A DNA stretch of 64,000 bases from Streptomyces sp. NBC_01288 (GCF_035982055.1 NZ_CP108427.1:7501001-7565000), one strand, 5' to 3'; numbered from the stretch's first letter, positions 16,256 through 25,142 are shown. Numbers and translations: made by a program. The notes: generated by a model from the sequence alone, not told the origin.

Positions 16256-17643
16256 GAGGCGGGCTCCAGAACTGATCGGCCGGGGCGGAGTGTCAGGGCG
16301 AACGCCGCGCAGACCGCCAGCGCCGCCGCCGACGCCATGAGCGCCGTACGGTCGCCCCACAGCGTCCACGCCGCACCGAAGCCGAGCGAGCACACGAACC
16401 GTGCCGCCGCCTGGCCCGTCTGCACCAACGCGAGCCCCGACGACCGCAGTTCCTCCGGCACGCTGTTCGAGGCCGCCGCCATCAGCACGCCGTCGGTCGC
16501 CGCGTAGAAGGCGCCGTGCAGGAGGAGAACGGCGTAGGGGAGGGCCGTGCCGCGCCAGGAGGTCAGCAATATGGCGTACGCCGTGAGTAGGGCTCCGTGG
16601 CCTGCCAGGAACACCCGCCAGCGGCCGACACGGTCCGCGAACCGGCCCAGGGGTACGGCCAGGAGCAGGAACGCCGCCGCCGTGCCGAGCGGGAGCAGCG
16701 CGAACCAGCGGTCGGGGACACCGAGTCGCCGTTGCAGGAGTAGATACACGAAGGAGTCGCTGACCGTCGCGAGGCCGAGGAGGAGTGCGCAGACGGTGAT
16801 ACGGCGCAGGTCGCGACGGGCGAGGAGGGCGAAGGCGGCGCGGAGGGTCGGGCGTACGGCCTTCTCACCTAGGGCCTTCTCACCCACGGCCTGTTCCCCT
16901 ACGACCCTTTCCCCTACGGCCTTTGCCCCTACGGTCCTTTCGCCTACGACCTGCTCCCGTACGGCTTTCTCCGTGCGGGGCGCGGCAGTTGGCGACGATC
17001 CCGGTACGAACAGCACCAGCACCAGGACGCCGACCACCGCCACGCAGAAGCTCACCGTGAACACCGCGTCGTAGCCGTCCACCGTCGCCCGGAGGATCAG
17101 GAACGCCACCAGCGGGCCGAGCAGCGCGCCCGCGGTGTCCATCGCGCGATGTACCCCGAAGGCACGACCCCGGTTTCCCGGGGTGGAGGAGAGGGAGATC
17201 AACGCGTCGCGCGGTGCCGTGCGCAGGCCCTTGCCCGTGCGGTCGGCGGCGAGGATCAGGCCGATCGGGGTGAGTGTGTGGGCGAGCAGGAGCAACGGTT
17301 TGCAGAGCGCCGAGATGCCGTAGCCGATGCCCGCGATCCACTTGTGGCGGCCGCCGCCCCGGTCGGCGAGGTGGCCGCCGGCCAGGCGGACGAGTGCCGA
17401 GAAGCCGTTGTAGACGCCGTCCAGGAGACCGAAGCCCAGCGGGGAGAGGCCGAGGCCTGTCACCAGGTACAGGGGGAGGACCGCGGTCACCATCTCGGAC
17501 GACACGTCGGTGATGAGGCTGACCGCGCCGAGGGCGAAGACGGTGGGCGTCACGGCGGCGGACACCCGCGCCGTTCTACGGGCAATACCCGTAGTACTTC
17601 CGGCACTTGGGTCGGCGTTGGCGCGGCTGTCCGCCACGTACAT
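16252..17643 (-). CDS. MFS transporter with a repeat-expanded central loop
   Basis: 463 residues with about 12 membrane helices in two six-helix halves. The N-terminal half begins ALGAVSLITDVSSEMVTAVLPLYL, a pattern of the MFS group often annotated as multidrug or unknown-substrate permeases in actinobacteria, and carries DRTGKGLRTAPRDALIS after TM4. The cytoplasmic loop between the halves is extended by eight degenerate pentapeptides of the VGEKA type (DNA repeat at 16852-16971). It is coupled to the beta-propeller gene. The substrate is unknown. Confidence 0.88.
   Translation of the reverse strand: MYVADSRANADPSAGSTTGIARRTARVSAAVTPTVFALGAVSLITDVSSEMVTAVLPLYLVTGLGLSPLGFGLLDGVYNGFSALVRLAGGHLADRGGGRHKWIAGIGYGISALCKPLLLLAHTLTPIGLILAADRTGKGLRTAPRDALISLSSTPGNRGRAFGVHRAMDTAGALLGPLVAFLILRATVDGYDAVFTVSFCVAVVGVLVLVLFVPGSSPTAAPRTEKAVREQVVGERTVGAKAVGERVVGEQAVGEKALGEKAVRPTLRAAFALLARRDLRRITVCALLLGLATVSDSFVYLLLQRRLGVPDRWFALLPLGTAAAFLLLAVPLGRFADRVGRWRVFLAGHGALLTAYAILLTSWRGTALPYAVLLLHGAFYAATDGVLMAAASNSVPEELRSSGLALVQTGQAAARFVCSLGFGAAWTLWGDRTALMASAAALAVCAAFALTLRPGRSVLEPAS
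16852..16971 (-). repeat. 15-bp minisatellite inside the MFS central loop
   Basis: Eight imperfect 15-bp units encode EKAVR, EQVVG, ERTVG, AKAVG, ERVVG, EQAVG, EKALG and EKAVR. The frame is kept in all units, so copy-number change would lengthen or shorten the cytoplasmic loop without truncating the protein. Confidence 0.85.
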
Positions 17644-17644
17644 C

Positions 17645-18607
17645 TCAGGACGCCCAGATGCCGGTGATGTCGGCGGCCGAGGCCGCGTTGCCCGCGTGGG
17701 TGGTCAGGCCCTGGGAGTCCTCCAGGGTGCGCAGCAGGTTGTAGTGGTTGTACGTGGTCGAGGACGTCGAACCCGCCTTCACCGGCTGGCCGTAGAAGAC
17801 CGTGGGGATGCGGTTGCCGCTGAGCAGGTTGTCCTCGTCGAAGGTGACGACGAGCAGGCTGTTGTGGGTCTTGGCCCAAGTGGCGTACGCGCCGAGGTTG
17901 TTCTTCACCCAGGTGTCACCGGTCGCCACCGAGCAGTCGTGCATGTCGCTGCACAGGTTGGGGGTGACGAAGGAGATGTCGGGGAGGGTCGTGTAGTCCG
18001 TCGGGAACTGCGTGAACGTCTTCGCCGTGGACGTCGCGACGTTGGAGAAACCGAACCAAGGGTTGTGCTTGCGGGCGTAGTTGCCGCTGCTGCACGTTGT
18101 CGAACCCTGGCTCGGCAGCGTCTCGTTGTAGCTGGCCCAGGTGCCGCCCGCGGCGGTCACCTCGGAGGCGAGGTTCGCGGCCGAGGAGAAGCCCGCCGTG
18201 TAGCAACTGTCGCTGGTGATCCCCTGGGTGGAGCCGGAGAACAGCGCGAAGTAGTTCGGCTGGCTCGGGTGGGTGATCCCGTACGACTGGGTGAGGGCGG
18301 CACCGCCGGTCGCGAGCGAGTTGATGTAGGGGGCACTGGAGGAGCCGATGACCTGGCTGTAGGCGTGGTTCTCCATCACCACCACGACGACGTGGTCCGG
18401 GGTGGGCACCCCGGTCGCGGCGTGCGCGGCCGAGATGCCTCCGAACCCGGTCCAGACCCCGACGGCGGCTGCCGAGAAGGCGAGCGCGGACGCCACGGCG
18501 GCGCGGCTGCGGCGGTACACGGAGCTGCCGGGACTGGCGGGACCGCAGGAACTGCCGGGGCCACCGGAACTGCCGGGACCGCCGGACACTTCTTCATTGC
18601 CGGACAC
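17645..18607 (-). CDS. secreted phosphoesterase (acid phosphatase/phospholipase C-like)
   Basis: 320 residues from a GTG with GGAGGT five bases upstream. After a Gly/Pro/Ser-rich tail encoded by short DNA repeats, a signal peptide (to about residue 63, ending SAAHA) leads to a phosphoesterase domain. Metal-site signatures of this alkaline phosphatase-superfamily branch are visible: VVVVMENHAYSQV (metal-binding Glu-Asn), THPSQPNYFALFSG (nucleophile region), DISFVTPNLCSDMHD and VTFDEDN. The family hydrolyses phosphomonoesters, including phosphatidylinositol-3-phosphate in some members. It probably scavenges phosphate outside the cell. No PHO box was identified. Confidence 0.88.
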   Translation of the reverse strand: MSGNEEVSGGPGSSGGPGSSCGPASPGSSVYRRSRAAVASALAFSAAAVGVWTGFGGISAAHAATGVPTPDHVVVVVMENHAYSQVIGSSSAPYINSLATGGAALTQSYGITHPSQPNYFALFSGSTQGITSDSCYTAGFSSAANLASEVTAAGGTWASYNETLPSQGSTTCSSGNYARKHNPWFGFSNVATSTAKTFTQFPTDYTTLPDISFVTPNLCSDMHDCSVATGDTWVKNNLGAYATWAKTHNSLLVVTFDEDNLLSGNRIPTVFYGQPVKAGSTSSTTYNHYNLLRTLEDSQGLTTHAGNAASAADITGIWAS

Positions 18608-18760
18608 ATCTACCTCCGGGTGGGGGGGGGAGGACGGGGGTGACGGTGCGAACCGAGCATGCACACGCCAAGATGCCCGCGCCCCACCGCTCCCAACCCG
18701 GCGGATGAAGAAGTGGTGAACTACTGCTGGTGGCGAACCACTACTGCTGAAGCCGGCGAA

Positions 18761-19201
18761 CTACTCCTGGAGCGCCGCCAGTTGGGCCAGCACCTGGTGC
18801 AGCGGCTCGGCGGCACGCTTCCGGTACTCCTGGATCGCCCAGCCGTTGCCGTCCGGGTCCTTGAAGTACATGAACGTCGCCCCGTCCTGCGGCGCGAACT
18901 GCACCGGCTCGCTCACCTCAAGTCCGCGCGCGGTCAGTTCGTCGTAGGCCGCCTTCGCGTCCTGCACGCACAACTGCATGCCGTGGTACGTCCCCGGCTG
19001 CGGCACCCCGGTCGGGATCTGCAACCCGTCGATCAGCGCGATCGAACACCCGGACCCCGGCGGCGTCAGCTGCACGATCCGCACGCCCTCCATCACCTCG
19101 CCGTCCAGATCCACGTGGAAGCCGACCTTGTCCTGGTAGAACGCCTTGGCCCGGTCCACGTCCGAGACGGGCAGCACGATCACTTCGAGGGTCATGTCCA
19201 T
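18761..19201 (-). CDS. VOC (glyoxalase/bleomycin-resistance superfamily) protein
   Basis: 146 residues, one vicinal-oxygen-chelate unit pair. Visible features are the start MTLEVIVLPVSDVDRAKAFYQ, the central YHGMQLCVQDAKAAYDEL and the closing FKDPDGNGWAIQEYR, with the His/Glu positions that could hold a metal. Enzymes of this fold isomerise, open rings or bind drugs; the substrate is not readable. Its ATG (19201), preceded by AAAGGAG, overlaps the 3' end of the flavin-binding protein gene by 10 bases, so the two form a coupled operon. Confidence 0.88.
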   Translation of the reverse strand: MDMTLEVIVLPVSDVDRAKAFYQDKVGFHVDLDGEVMEGVRIVQLTPPGSGCSIALIDGLQIPTGVPQPGTYHGMQLCVQDAKAAYDELTARGLEVSEPVQFAPQDGATFMYFKDPDGNGWAIQEYRKRAAEPLHQVLAQLAALQE

Positions 19202-19752
19202 GGCTTGACTCCTTTGTCAGGCACGTCTTTGTCAGGCACGCACTCGAACCGCCACCGCGTCTGGCTGAACGGCTCCCCCTTACCGAAGCCGAAAACCGTG
19301 CGCGGCGCCACAGCGAAGACGTACGCGTACCCGGAACCGTGATGAAACGCCCCGTCCCGCACGTCGAAGCGCCAGAAGCTGCCGTACTTGGCCTCCCGGG
19401 CGGCGGCCAGTTCGCGCAGCCGGCGCTCGCCCGCGACCCGCGCCGCCGCACCCTCGACGACCAGGTCGTACCCCTTGTCCCAGGTGCTCGTGCCGGTGGT
19501 CAGCACGACGTGCGGGTTGCCGTCGAGGTTGCGGGCCTTGCGTTCCTCGGGCCCGGTGCAGAAGTGCAGCGCGCCGTCCGCCCACACCGCGGGCAGGGGC
19601 GTCACATGCGGCCGCCCGTCCGGCCCTACCGTCGAGATCCAGAACTGCTCGGCCGCCGCGAGCCGCGTCTCGGCCGCGGGCCAGTCCGTCGCCGTGGCCG
19701 CCGGGTCGCTGTAGCGGGGGTCGAGACGGGTGATCGGTTCCCTGTCGGTCAT
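19192..19752 (-). CDS. pyridoxamine 5'-phosphate oxidase-family flavin-binding protein
   Basis: 186 residues. The split-barrel FMN/F420-binding fold is recognised from AEQFWISTVGPDGRPHVTPL, WADGALHFCTGPEERKARNL and the closing FGFGKGEPFSQTRWRF. Members reduce or bind flavins, F420, haem or small quinones. It is followed by an overlapping VOC gene. A direct repeat (GTCAGGCACG twice, encoding VPDKDVPDKG) marks its last codons and suggests a small recent duplication. It diverges from glnE across a 245-base gap. Confidence 0.88.
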   Translation of the reverse strand: MTDREPITRLDPRYSDPAATATDWPAAETRLAAAEQFWISTVGPDGRPHVTPLPAVWADGALHFCTGPEERKARNLDGNPHVVLTTGTSTWDKGYDLVVEGAAARVAGERRLRELAAAREAKYGSFWRFDVRDGAFHHGSGYAYVFAVAPRTVFGFGKGEPFSQTRWRFECVPDKDVPDKGVKPWT

Positions 19753-19911
19753 CGGCTGCCCCTGGTCCCTGAGTCGTAGATCATCGGCTTCTCCCTGTGT
19801 CCGTCCGTGTCGGTCCGTCCCGGGTCCTACGGGGCAGACCCCGTACCCCTCCAGAACTCATCGCCGCACGCCCCGGCGCCACCGCCCGCACCTGCGGTTA
19901 GGCTCGGGACG

Positions 19912-19983
19912 GTACGACCTAGATCCCGTACGGCCTCCGTACGAGCTAGATCCGTACGACCCTGATCCGCACGACCCAGATCC
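19912..19983. repeat. four 15-bp direct repeats immediately before glnE
   Basis: Copies at 19912-19926, 19939-19953, 19954-19968 and 19969-19983 follow the pattern GYACGASCYWGATCC; the last three are contiguous. The array ends 14 bases before the glnE ATG, just at its ribosome site (GGGAGG). It could be a regulator binding array on the 5' leader or promoter of glnE, or simple slippage. It does not resemble the GlnR box. Confidence 0.7.
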
Positions 19984-19997
19984 GAGGGAGGCCGAGG

Positions 19998-22997
19998 ATG
20001 ACGGCGCCGGGGCGCAGGAGCAGCACCTTCACGCGACTGCTGCGGCACGGTTTCACCGATCCCTCGGCCGCCGAGCGGCTCCTGGAGAGCGCGGAGCTGG
20101 CGCCGATAAGGAACGACCCGGTCCTGCTGGAGGCGCTGGGCGCCACCGCCGACCCCGACCTGGCCCTTCAGGGTCTGGTACGGCTGCTGGAGGCGCAGCC
20201 CGAGGACACCCCCCGTCGCGAGCTGCTGGACACCCTGATCGCGGCGAAGCCCTTGCGCGACCGGCTGCTCGGCGTGCTCGGCGCCTCCGCCGCCCTGGGG
20301 GATCACCTCGCCCGGCACCCGCGCGACTGGCACGCCCTCGTGATGTACGAGCCCCGCGACCTCCACCCCGGGGTGGAGGAGTTCGAGCGCGGACTCGCCG
20401 AGGCCACCGACCCCGTCGCCCTGCGCGTCGCCTACCGCCGCTGCCTGCTGTCCATCGCCGCCCGTGACGTGTGCGGCACCACCGACCTCGCGCAGACCGC
20501 CGCCGAACTCGCCGACCTCGCGACCGCCACCCTCCGCGCCGCCCTCGCCATCGCGAGCACCGCCGCGCCCGACGACGCCGCGCTGTGCCGGCTCGCGGTG
20601 ATCGCGATGGGCAAGTGCGGTGGCCACGAGCTGAATTACATCTCCGACGTCGACGTCATCTTCGTCGGCGAGGCCGTCGAGGGCGCCGACGAGGGCAAGG
20701 CGGTCCGCGCGGCCACCAAGCTCGCCGCGCACATGATGCGGATCTGTTCCGAGACCACCGTCGAGGGATCCATCTGGCCCGTCGACGCGAATCTGCGCCC
20801 CGAGGGCCGCAACGGCCCGCTGGTCCGCACCCTCGCCAGCCACCTCGCCTACTACCAACGCTGGGCCAAGACATGGGAGTTCCAGGCCCTGCTCAAGGCC
20901 CGCCCGGTGGCCGGCGACCTCGGGCTCGGCCAGGAGTACGTCGACGCGCTCGAACCCCTCGTGTGGAAGGTGGCCGAGCGCGAGAACTTCGTCACCGACG
21001 TGCAGAAGATGCGCCGCCGGGTCGTCGAGAACATCCCCGCCGCCGAGATCGACCGCGAACTGAAGCTCGCCCCCGGTGGCCTCCGGGACGTCGAATTCGC
21101 CGTCCAGCTCCTCCAGTTGGTGCACGGCCGCGCCGACACCTCGCTGCGCAGCGGCACCACGCTCGTCGCCCTCGATGCCCTCGCCGCGGGCGGCTACGTC
21201 GGCCGCGAGGACGCCGCCCGCCTCGACGACGCCTACCGCTTCCTGCGCACGATGGAACACCGCATCCAGCTCTACCGGTTGCGCCGCACCCACCTCGTCC
21301 CCGTCGAGGAGGCCGACCAGCGCCGCCTCGGCCGCTCGATGGGCCTGCGCACCGACCCGGTCGCCGAGTTGAACCGCGAGTGGAAGCGGCACGCCACCGT
21401 CGTGCGACGTCTGCACGAGAAGCTCTTCTACCGCCCGCTGCTCGACGCGGTCGCCCAACTCGCCCCCGGCGAGACCAGGTTGAGCCCCCAGGCGGCCCGC
21501 GAACGGCTGGTCGCCCTCGGCTACATCGACCCCGCGGCGGCCCTCCGCCACATCGAGGCCCTCGCCTCCGGCGTCACCCGCAAGGCCGCCATCCAACGCA
21601 CCCTGCTGCCCGTCCTGTTGGGCTGGTTCGCGGACTCCGCCGACCCGGACGCGGGCCTCCTCAACTTCCGCAAGGTGTCCGACGCGCTCGGCAAGACCCC
21701 TTGGTACCTACGGCTGTTGAGGGACGAGGGCGCCGCAGCCGAGAACCTCGCCCGCGTCCTCTCGGCCGGCCGCCTCGCCCCCGACCTCCTCATGCGCGCC
21801 CCCGAAGCGGTCGCCCTCCTCGGCGACGGCGACGGCGGGAGCGGCCTCGAACCCCGCGAACGCGCCCACCTGGACCAGGAGATACTGGCCGCGGTCGGCC
21901 GCGCCGACGACGCCGTCCAGGCCGTCACCTTCGCCCGAGGAGTCCGCCGCCGCGAACTCTTCCGTACGGCCGCCTTCGACATCGTCGGCTCCTACGGCAC
22001 CGAGACCCAGCCCGCCGAGGCCGACCAGGGCGCCCTCGTCGACCGGGTCGGCAGCGCCGTCTCCGACCTCACCGCCGCGACCCTCGCCGGCACCCTGCGC
22101 GCGGTCGTCCGCGCGGGCTGGGGCGACACCCTCCCCACCCGCTTCGCCGTCATCGGCATGGGCCGCTTCGGCGGCCACGAACTGGGCTACGGCTCCGACG
22201 CGGACGTCCTGTTCGTGCACGAACCCCGCGAGGGCGTGCCCGAGCGCGAGGCCTCCGACGCGGCGAACAAGGTCGTCTCCGAGATGCGCCGACTGCTTCA
22301 GGTCGCCAGCTCGGACCCGCCGCTGCTGATCGACGCGGACCTGCGTCCCGAGGGCAAGTCGGGGCCGCTCGTACGGTCGTTGAACTCCTACGAGGCGTAC
22401 TACCGCCGGTGGTCCCTGGTCTGGGAGTCGCAGGCGTTGTTGCGGGCCGAACCTGTCGCCGGGGACGGGGAGTTGGGGCGGCGGTTCATCGAGCTGATCG
22501 ATCCTCTGCGGTATCCGGCGGAGGGTCTGGGCGATGACGCCGTACGGGAGATCCGGCGGTTGAAGGCCCGGATGGAGTCCGAGCGGCTGCCTCGCGGGGC
22601 CGACCCGACTCTGCATACCAAGTTGGGGCGTGGGGGGCTGTCCGACGTCGAGTGGACCGTGCAGCTCATGCAGTTGCGGCACGGGTGGGCGGAGCCGGGG
22701 TTGCGTACGACGCGTACCCGGGCGGGGCTTGCCGCGGCTTGTGCGGCCGAGCTGATCTCCGTCGAGGACGCTTCGATACTGGACGAGGCTTGGGTGTTGG
22801 CCACCCGGGTTCGTAACGCGGTGATGTTGGTGCGCGGGCGGGCCGGGGACACGTTTCCGTCCGACCCGCGTGAACTGGCTGCCGTGGGGCGGTACTTGGG
22901 GTACGGGCCGGGGCATGTGGGGGACATGTTGGATGACTATCGGCGTACTACCCGTCGGGCGCGTGGTGTGGTGGACGTGTTGTTCTACGGCGCCTGA
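19998..22997 (+). CDS. glnE: glutamine synthetase adenylyltransferase/deadenylylase
   Basis: 999 residues, the usual length. Two nucleotidyltransferase domains are intact: the N-terminal one with GKCGGHELNYISDVDVIFV (Asp217 and Asp219) and the C-terminal one with GMGRFGGHELGYGSDADVLF (Asp734 and Asp736), separated by a helical regulatory region. By homology to E. coli the N-domain removes AMP from, and the C-domain adds AMP to, the Tyr of GS-I subunits in response to nitrogen status. In Streptomyces the target is GlnA; GlnII is not adenylylated. The start has GGGAGG. Codon usage in the last 500 bases uses more G-ending codons (TTG, GGG) than the rest. Confidence 0.96.
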   Translation: MTAPGRRSSTFTRLLRHGFTDPSAAERLLESAELAPIRNDPVLLEALGATADPDLALQGLVRLLEAQPEDTPRRELLDTLIAAKPLRDRLLGVLGASAALGDHLARHPRDWHALVMYEPRDLHPGVEEFERGLAEATDPVALRVAYRRCLLSIAARDVCGTTDLAQTAAELADLATATLRAALAIASTAAPDDAALCRLAVIAMGKCGGHELNYISDVDVIFVGEAVEGADEGKAVRAATKLAAHMMRICSETTVEGSIWPVDANLRPEGRNGPLVRTLASHLAYYQRWAKTWEFQALLKARPVAGDLGLGQEYVDALEPLVWKVAERENFVTDVQKMRRRVVENIPAAEIDRELKLAPGGLRDVEFAVQLLQLVHGRADTSLRSGTTLVALDALAAGGYVGREDAARLDDAYRFLRTMEHRIQLYRLRRTHLVPVEEADQRRLGRSMGLRTDPVAELNREWKRHATVVRRLHEKLFYRPLLDAVAQLAPGETRLSPQAARERLVALGYIDPAAALRHIEALASGVTRKAAIQRTLLPVLLGWFADSADPDAGLLNFRKVSDALGKTPWYLRLLRDEGAAAENLARVLSAGRLAPDLLMRAPEAVALLGDGDGGSGLEPRERAHLDQEILAAVGRADDAVQAVTFARGVRRRELFRTAAFDIVGSYGTETQPAEADQGALVDRVGSAVSDLTAATLAGTLRAVVRAGWGDTLPTRFAVIGMGRFGGHELGYGSDADVLFVHEPREGVPEREASDAANKVVSEMRRLLQVASSDPPLLIDADLRPEGKSGPLVRSLNSYEAYYRRWSLVWESQALLRAEPVAGDGELGRRFIELIDPLRYPAEGLGDDAVREIRRLKARMESERLPRGADPTLHTKLGRGGLSDVEWTVQLMQLRHGWAEPGLRTTRTRAGLAAACAAELISVEDASILDEAWVLATRVRNAVMLVRGRAGDTFPSDPRELAAVGRYLGYGPGHVGDMLDDYRRTTRRARGVVDVLFYGA

Positions 22998-23932
22998 GAG
23001 GGTTGTTTTTTGGCTGACCGCCGGTGGGGGCTGGTCGCCCAGTTCCCCGCGCCCCTAAAAGCAAAAGCCTTCACAGGGCCGGGTCTTGTCAGGGCTACGC
23101 CCGCCAGGACCACTGCCATGCCTGCGATCACGCGTAGGCCTACTGTCTCGTCGAGCAGCACCGCGCCCAGCGTCACCGACACAACTGGCAGTAGATATCC
23201 GACCGTTGCGGCGCTCGTGGCGCCCTCGTCCGCTATCAGGCGGTAGTTGAGGTAAAAGGTCACGCCCGTGCCGAGGACGCCGAGGGCCGTCACCGCGAGC
23301 AGGGCCGTGAGGTCGGGGTGTACGGGGCCAGAAGCCGGTACGGCGAGCGTGGTCCAAGCTGTTGCCGCCATCAGCTGCGCCGCCGATGTCGCCAACGGGG
23401 CCTGGCCGGCGGTGAGTTTGCGGGCCATGTACGCGAAGGCCACGGCGTAGCTCGCGGCGGCGCCCAGGAGGGCCAGGGCGCCCCAGGTGAGGAGGCCCGA
23501 GCGGCGCCAGGGGGCGAAGATCAGGATCGTGCCCGCGAAGCCGAGCAGGAGTCCGGTCAGGCGGGTGCGGCCGAGGCCGCGGTCTGTGCCCAGTGCGACG
23601 CCGATCAGCAGGGACCACAAGGGAGTTGTGGCGTTCAGGACGCCCGCGATGCCGGAGTCGACGGTCTGCTCGCCGATGCTGAACATGGCGAAGGGGATGG
23701 CGTTGCAGAACAGGGCGGCCACCGCCAGACGGCCCCAGGTCGTGCGGTCGCGGGGCAGACGCTGACCGGCCGAGCGGGCAAGCGCAAGAAGTATCAGCGT
23801 GCCGAGGGCGCAGCGGGTGATCGTGATCTGGGCGGGGGAGAGGCCGTGGTTCAGGGCGAGCTTGATCCAGAGGAAGCCCGACCCCCACAGGAGGGCGAGC
23901 ACGGCCATGCGGACTGTCGAGGCGGGCTGCAT
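22985..23932 (-). CDS. EamA-family (DMT superfamily) permease
   Basis: 315 residues from the ATG at 23932, with ten hydrophobic helices in two EamA repeats; the first starts MAVLALLWGSGFLWIKLAL. Members export metabolites or amino acids. A TAGAAT -10 box lies 44 bases upstream and a TTG codon at 23968 would fit a leaderless start, so the N-terminus may be 12 residues longer. The last ~25 residues (RGAGNWATSPHRRSAKKQPS) are encoded by the dispersed 3' repeat at 23025-23057, and the stop lies inside the end of glnE. That tail is probably not an ancestral part of the protein. It is divergent from a LysR gene that likely controls it. Confidence 0.88.
   Translation of the reverse strand: MQPASTVRMAVLALLWGSGFLWIKLALNHGLSPAQITITRCALGTLILLALARSAGQRLPRDRTTWGRLAVAALFCNAIPFAMFSIGEQTVDSGIAGVLNATTPLWSLLIGVALGTDRGLGRTRLTGLLLGFAGTILIFAPWRRSGLLTWGALALLGAAASYAVAFAYMARKLTAGQAPLATSAAQLMAATAWTTLAVPASGPVHPDLTALLAVTALGVLGTGVTFYLNYRLIADEGATSAATVGYLLPVVSVTLGAVLLDETVGLRVIAGMAVVLAGVALTRPGPVKAFAFRGAGNWATSPHRRSAKKQPSQAP
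23025..23057 (-). repeat. dispersed 3' repeat, short form (copy A)
   Basis: The plus strand reads GTGGGGGCTGGTCGCCCAG then TTCCCCGCGCCCCT. It matches the element at 31093-31124 at all but one position. It starts 27 bases after the glnE stop. The inverted GGGGCGCGGGG and GCGCGACCAGCC halves are shared with the long-form copies elsewhere in the window. Confidence 0.85.
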
Positions 23933-23975
23933 GGGTCCACGGTCGGGCAGCTGGACCGTGCAGGACAAGCGAACG

Positions 23976-23991
23976 ATTCTACAGTGACTGT
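23976..23991 (-). promoter_or_regulatory. promoter and palindrome between the EamA permease and lysR
   Basis: On the minus strand a TAGAAT -10 hexamer (23976-23981) faces the permease. Next to it ACAGT-G-ACTGT (23981-23991) is a perfect inverted repeat lying 13 bases before the LysR ATG. A LysR regulator typically binds such a site in the shared gap, repressing itself and controlling the divergent gene. Confidence 0.55.
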
Positions 23992-24004
23992 TAACCTCTC
24001 CTAC

Positions 24005-24901
24005 ATGCTTGATGTGCGACGCATGCAGGTACTACGAGCCGTGGTCGGGTGTGGGTCGGTGACCGGGGCGGCGGCCCAGCTCGGGTACACGCCCTCTGCC
24101 GTCAGCCAGCAGGTCGGGGCGCTGGAGAAGGAGGCCGGGACCGCGCTGCTGGAGCGGGTCGGGCGCGGGGTGCGGCCCACGGCGGCCGGGTTGCTGCTCA
24201 CCGGGTACGCGGACGTGATCGGGCGGCAGGTCGCCGAGGCGGAGACGGCGCTGGCGGACCTGGTGGCCGGGCGCACGGGACGCCTCACGGTCCGCTATTT
24301 CGCCACCGCCGGCGCCGCCCTGGTCGCCCCCGCCGTGGCCCGGCTCCGTGCCGAACACCCCGGAGTCCAGCTGGAGTTGAAGCTCACCGACCCCGTGGAT
24401 CCGTTGCCCGAGGTGAAGGAGGGGCGGGCGGATGTCGCGCTCGTGGTCGGGGCGTCCGGAGTGTCCGGGGGCTACGAGGGCGTACGGCTCGTGAAGCTGC
24501 TCGACGATCCGTATCTCGCCGTCCTGCCCAAGGGGCACCGGCTGGCGGCACGGCGGAGCGTGAAACTGGGGGAACTGGCCGAGGAGCCCTGGGTCGGCAG
24601 CGAGTGGCCGGGACCGTGTCTCGACGCCCAACTCGACGCGTGCGAGGCGGCGGGGTTCCGGCCGCGGTTCGCGGTCCAGAGCGAGGACTACATGACAGCT
24701 CAGGGTTTCGTCGCGGCGGGCCTCGGGGTGACCCTGATTCCCCGCCTGGGCCTCGGCAGCCGCCATCCCGACGTGGTCGTACGGGTCGTACGGGACCCGG
24801 AGCCCGTACGGACCATCCACGCGGCCGTCCGGGAGACGGCACCACCACAGCCGGCCCTACGGGCGTTCCTACGTGCGCTGCGGGACGCGGCAGCGCCCTA
24901 A
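24005..24901 (+). CDS. LysR-family transcriptional regulator
   Basis: 298 residues. The N-terminal winged HTH is typical: MQVLRAVVGCGSVTGAAAQL and YTPSAVSQQVGALEKEAG. A periplasmic-binding-protein-like effector domain starts near residue 90 (GRLTVRYFATAGAALVAP). No ribosome site precedes the ATG, which may be leaderless. It diverges from the EamA permease and probably regulates it in response to a small metabolite. Its last ~30 codons are copied, in part, twice more downstream (see 24903-25217). Confidence 0.92.
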   Translation: MLDVRRMQVLRAVVGCGSVTGAAAQLGYTPSAVSQQVGALEKEAGTALLERVGRGVRPTAAGLLLTGYADVIGRQVAEAETALADLVAGRTGRLTVRYFATAGAALVAPAVARLRAEHPGVQLELKLTDPVDPLPEVKEGRADVALVVGASGVSGGYEGVRLVKLLDDPYLAVLPKGHRLAARRSVKLGELAEEPWVGSEWPGPCLDAQLDACEAAGFRPRFAVQSEDYMTAQGFVAAGLGVTLIPRLGLGSRHPDVVVRVVRDPEPVRTIHAAVRETAPPQPALRAFLRALRDAAAP

Positions 24902-24972
24902 AGGGGGTACGGGGCTGTGTCGATCTACGGCTCCGCCACAGCCGGTCCTGCGGGGCGCGGCAGCGCCCTAAA

Positions 24973-25024
24973 GGGGCGCGGGGCTGTGTCGATCTGCGGC
25001 TCCGCCGCGTGGGCGCGACCAGCC
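24973..25024 (+). repeat. dispersed 3' repeat, long form (copy B2)
   Basis: Reads GGGGCGCGGGGCTGTGTCG, then a GCGGCTCCGCCGC hairpin, then GTGGGCGCGACCAGCC. The preceding bases GCGCCC-TAAA-GGGGCGC form a further hairpin whose loop, in the parental gene context, holds the lysR stop codon. Confidence 0.9.
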
Positions 25025-25142
25025 ACGACGGCGCGGCAGTGGAACGACGGCAGTGCGGCCGTGATCGTACGGATCATCCACGCGGCCGTCCGGGAGACGG
25101 CACCGCCACAGCCGGCCCTGCGGGACGCGGCAGCGCCCTATA

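Noticed and set aside
20471..22537. Arg/Pro-rich 688-residue frame inside glnE
   Set aside because: Out-of-frame reading of glnE; no recognisable domain, no ribosome site.
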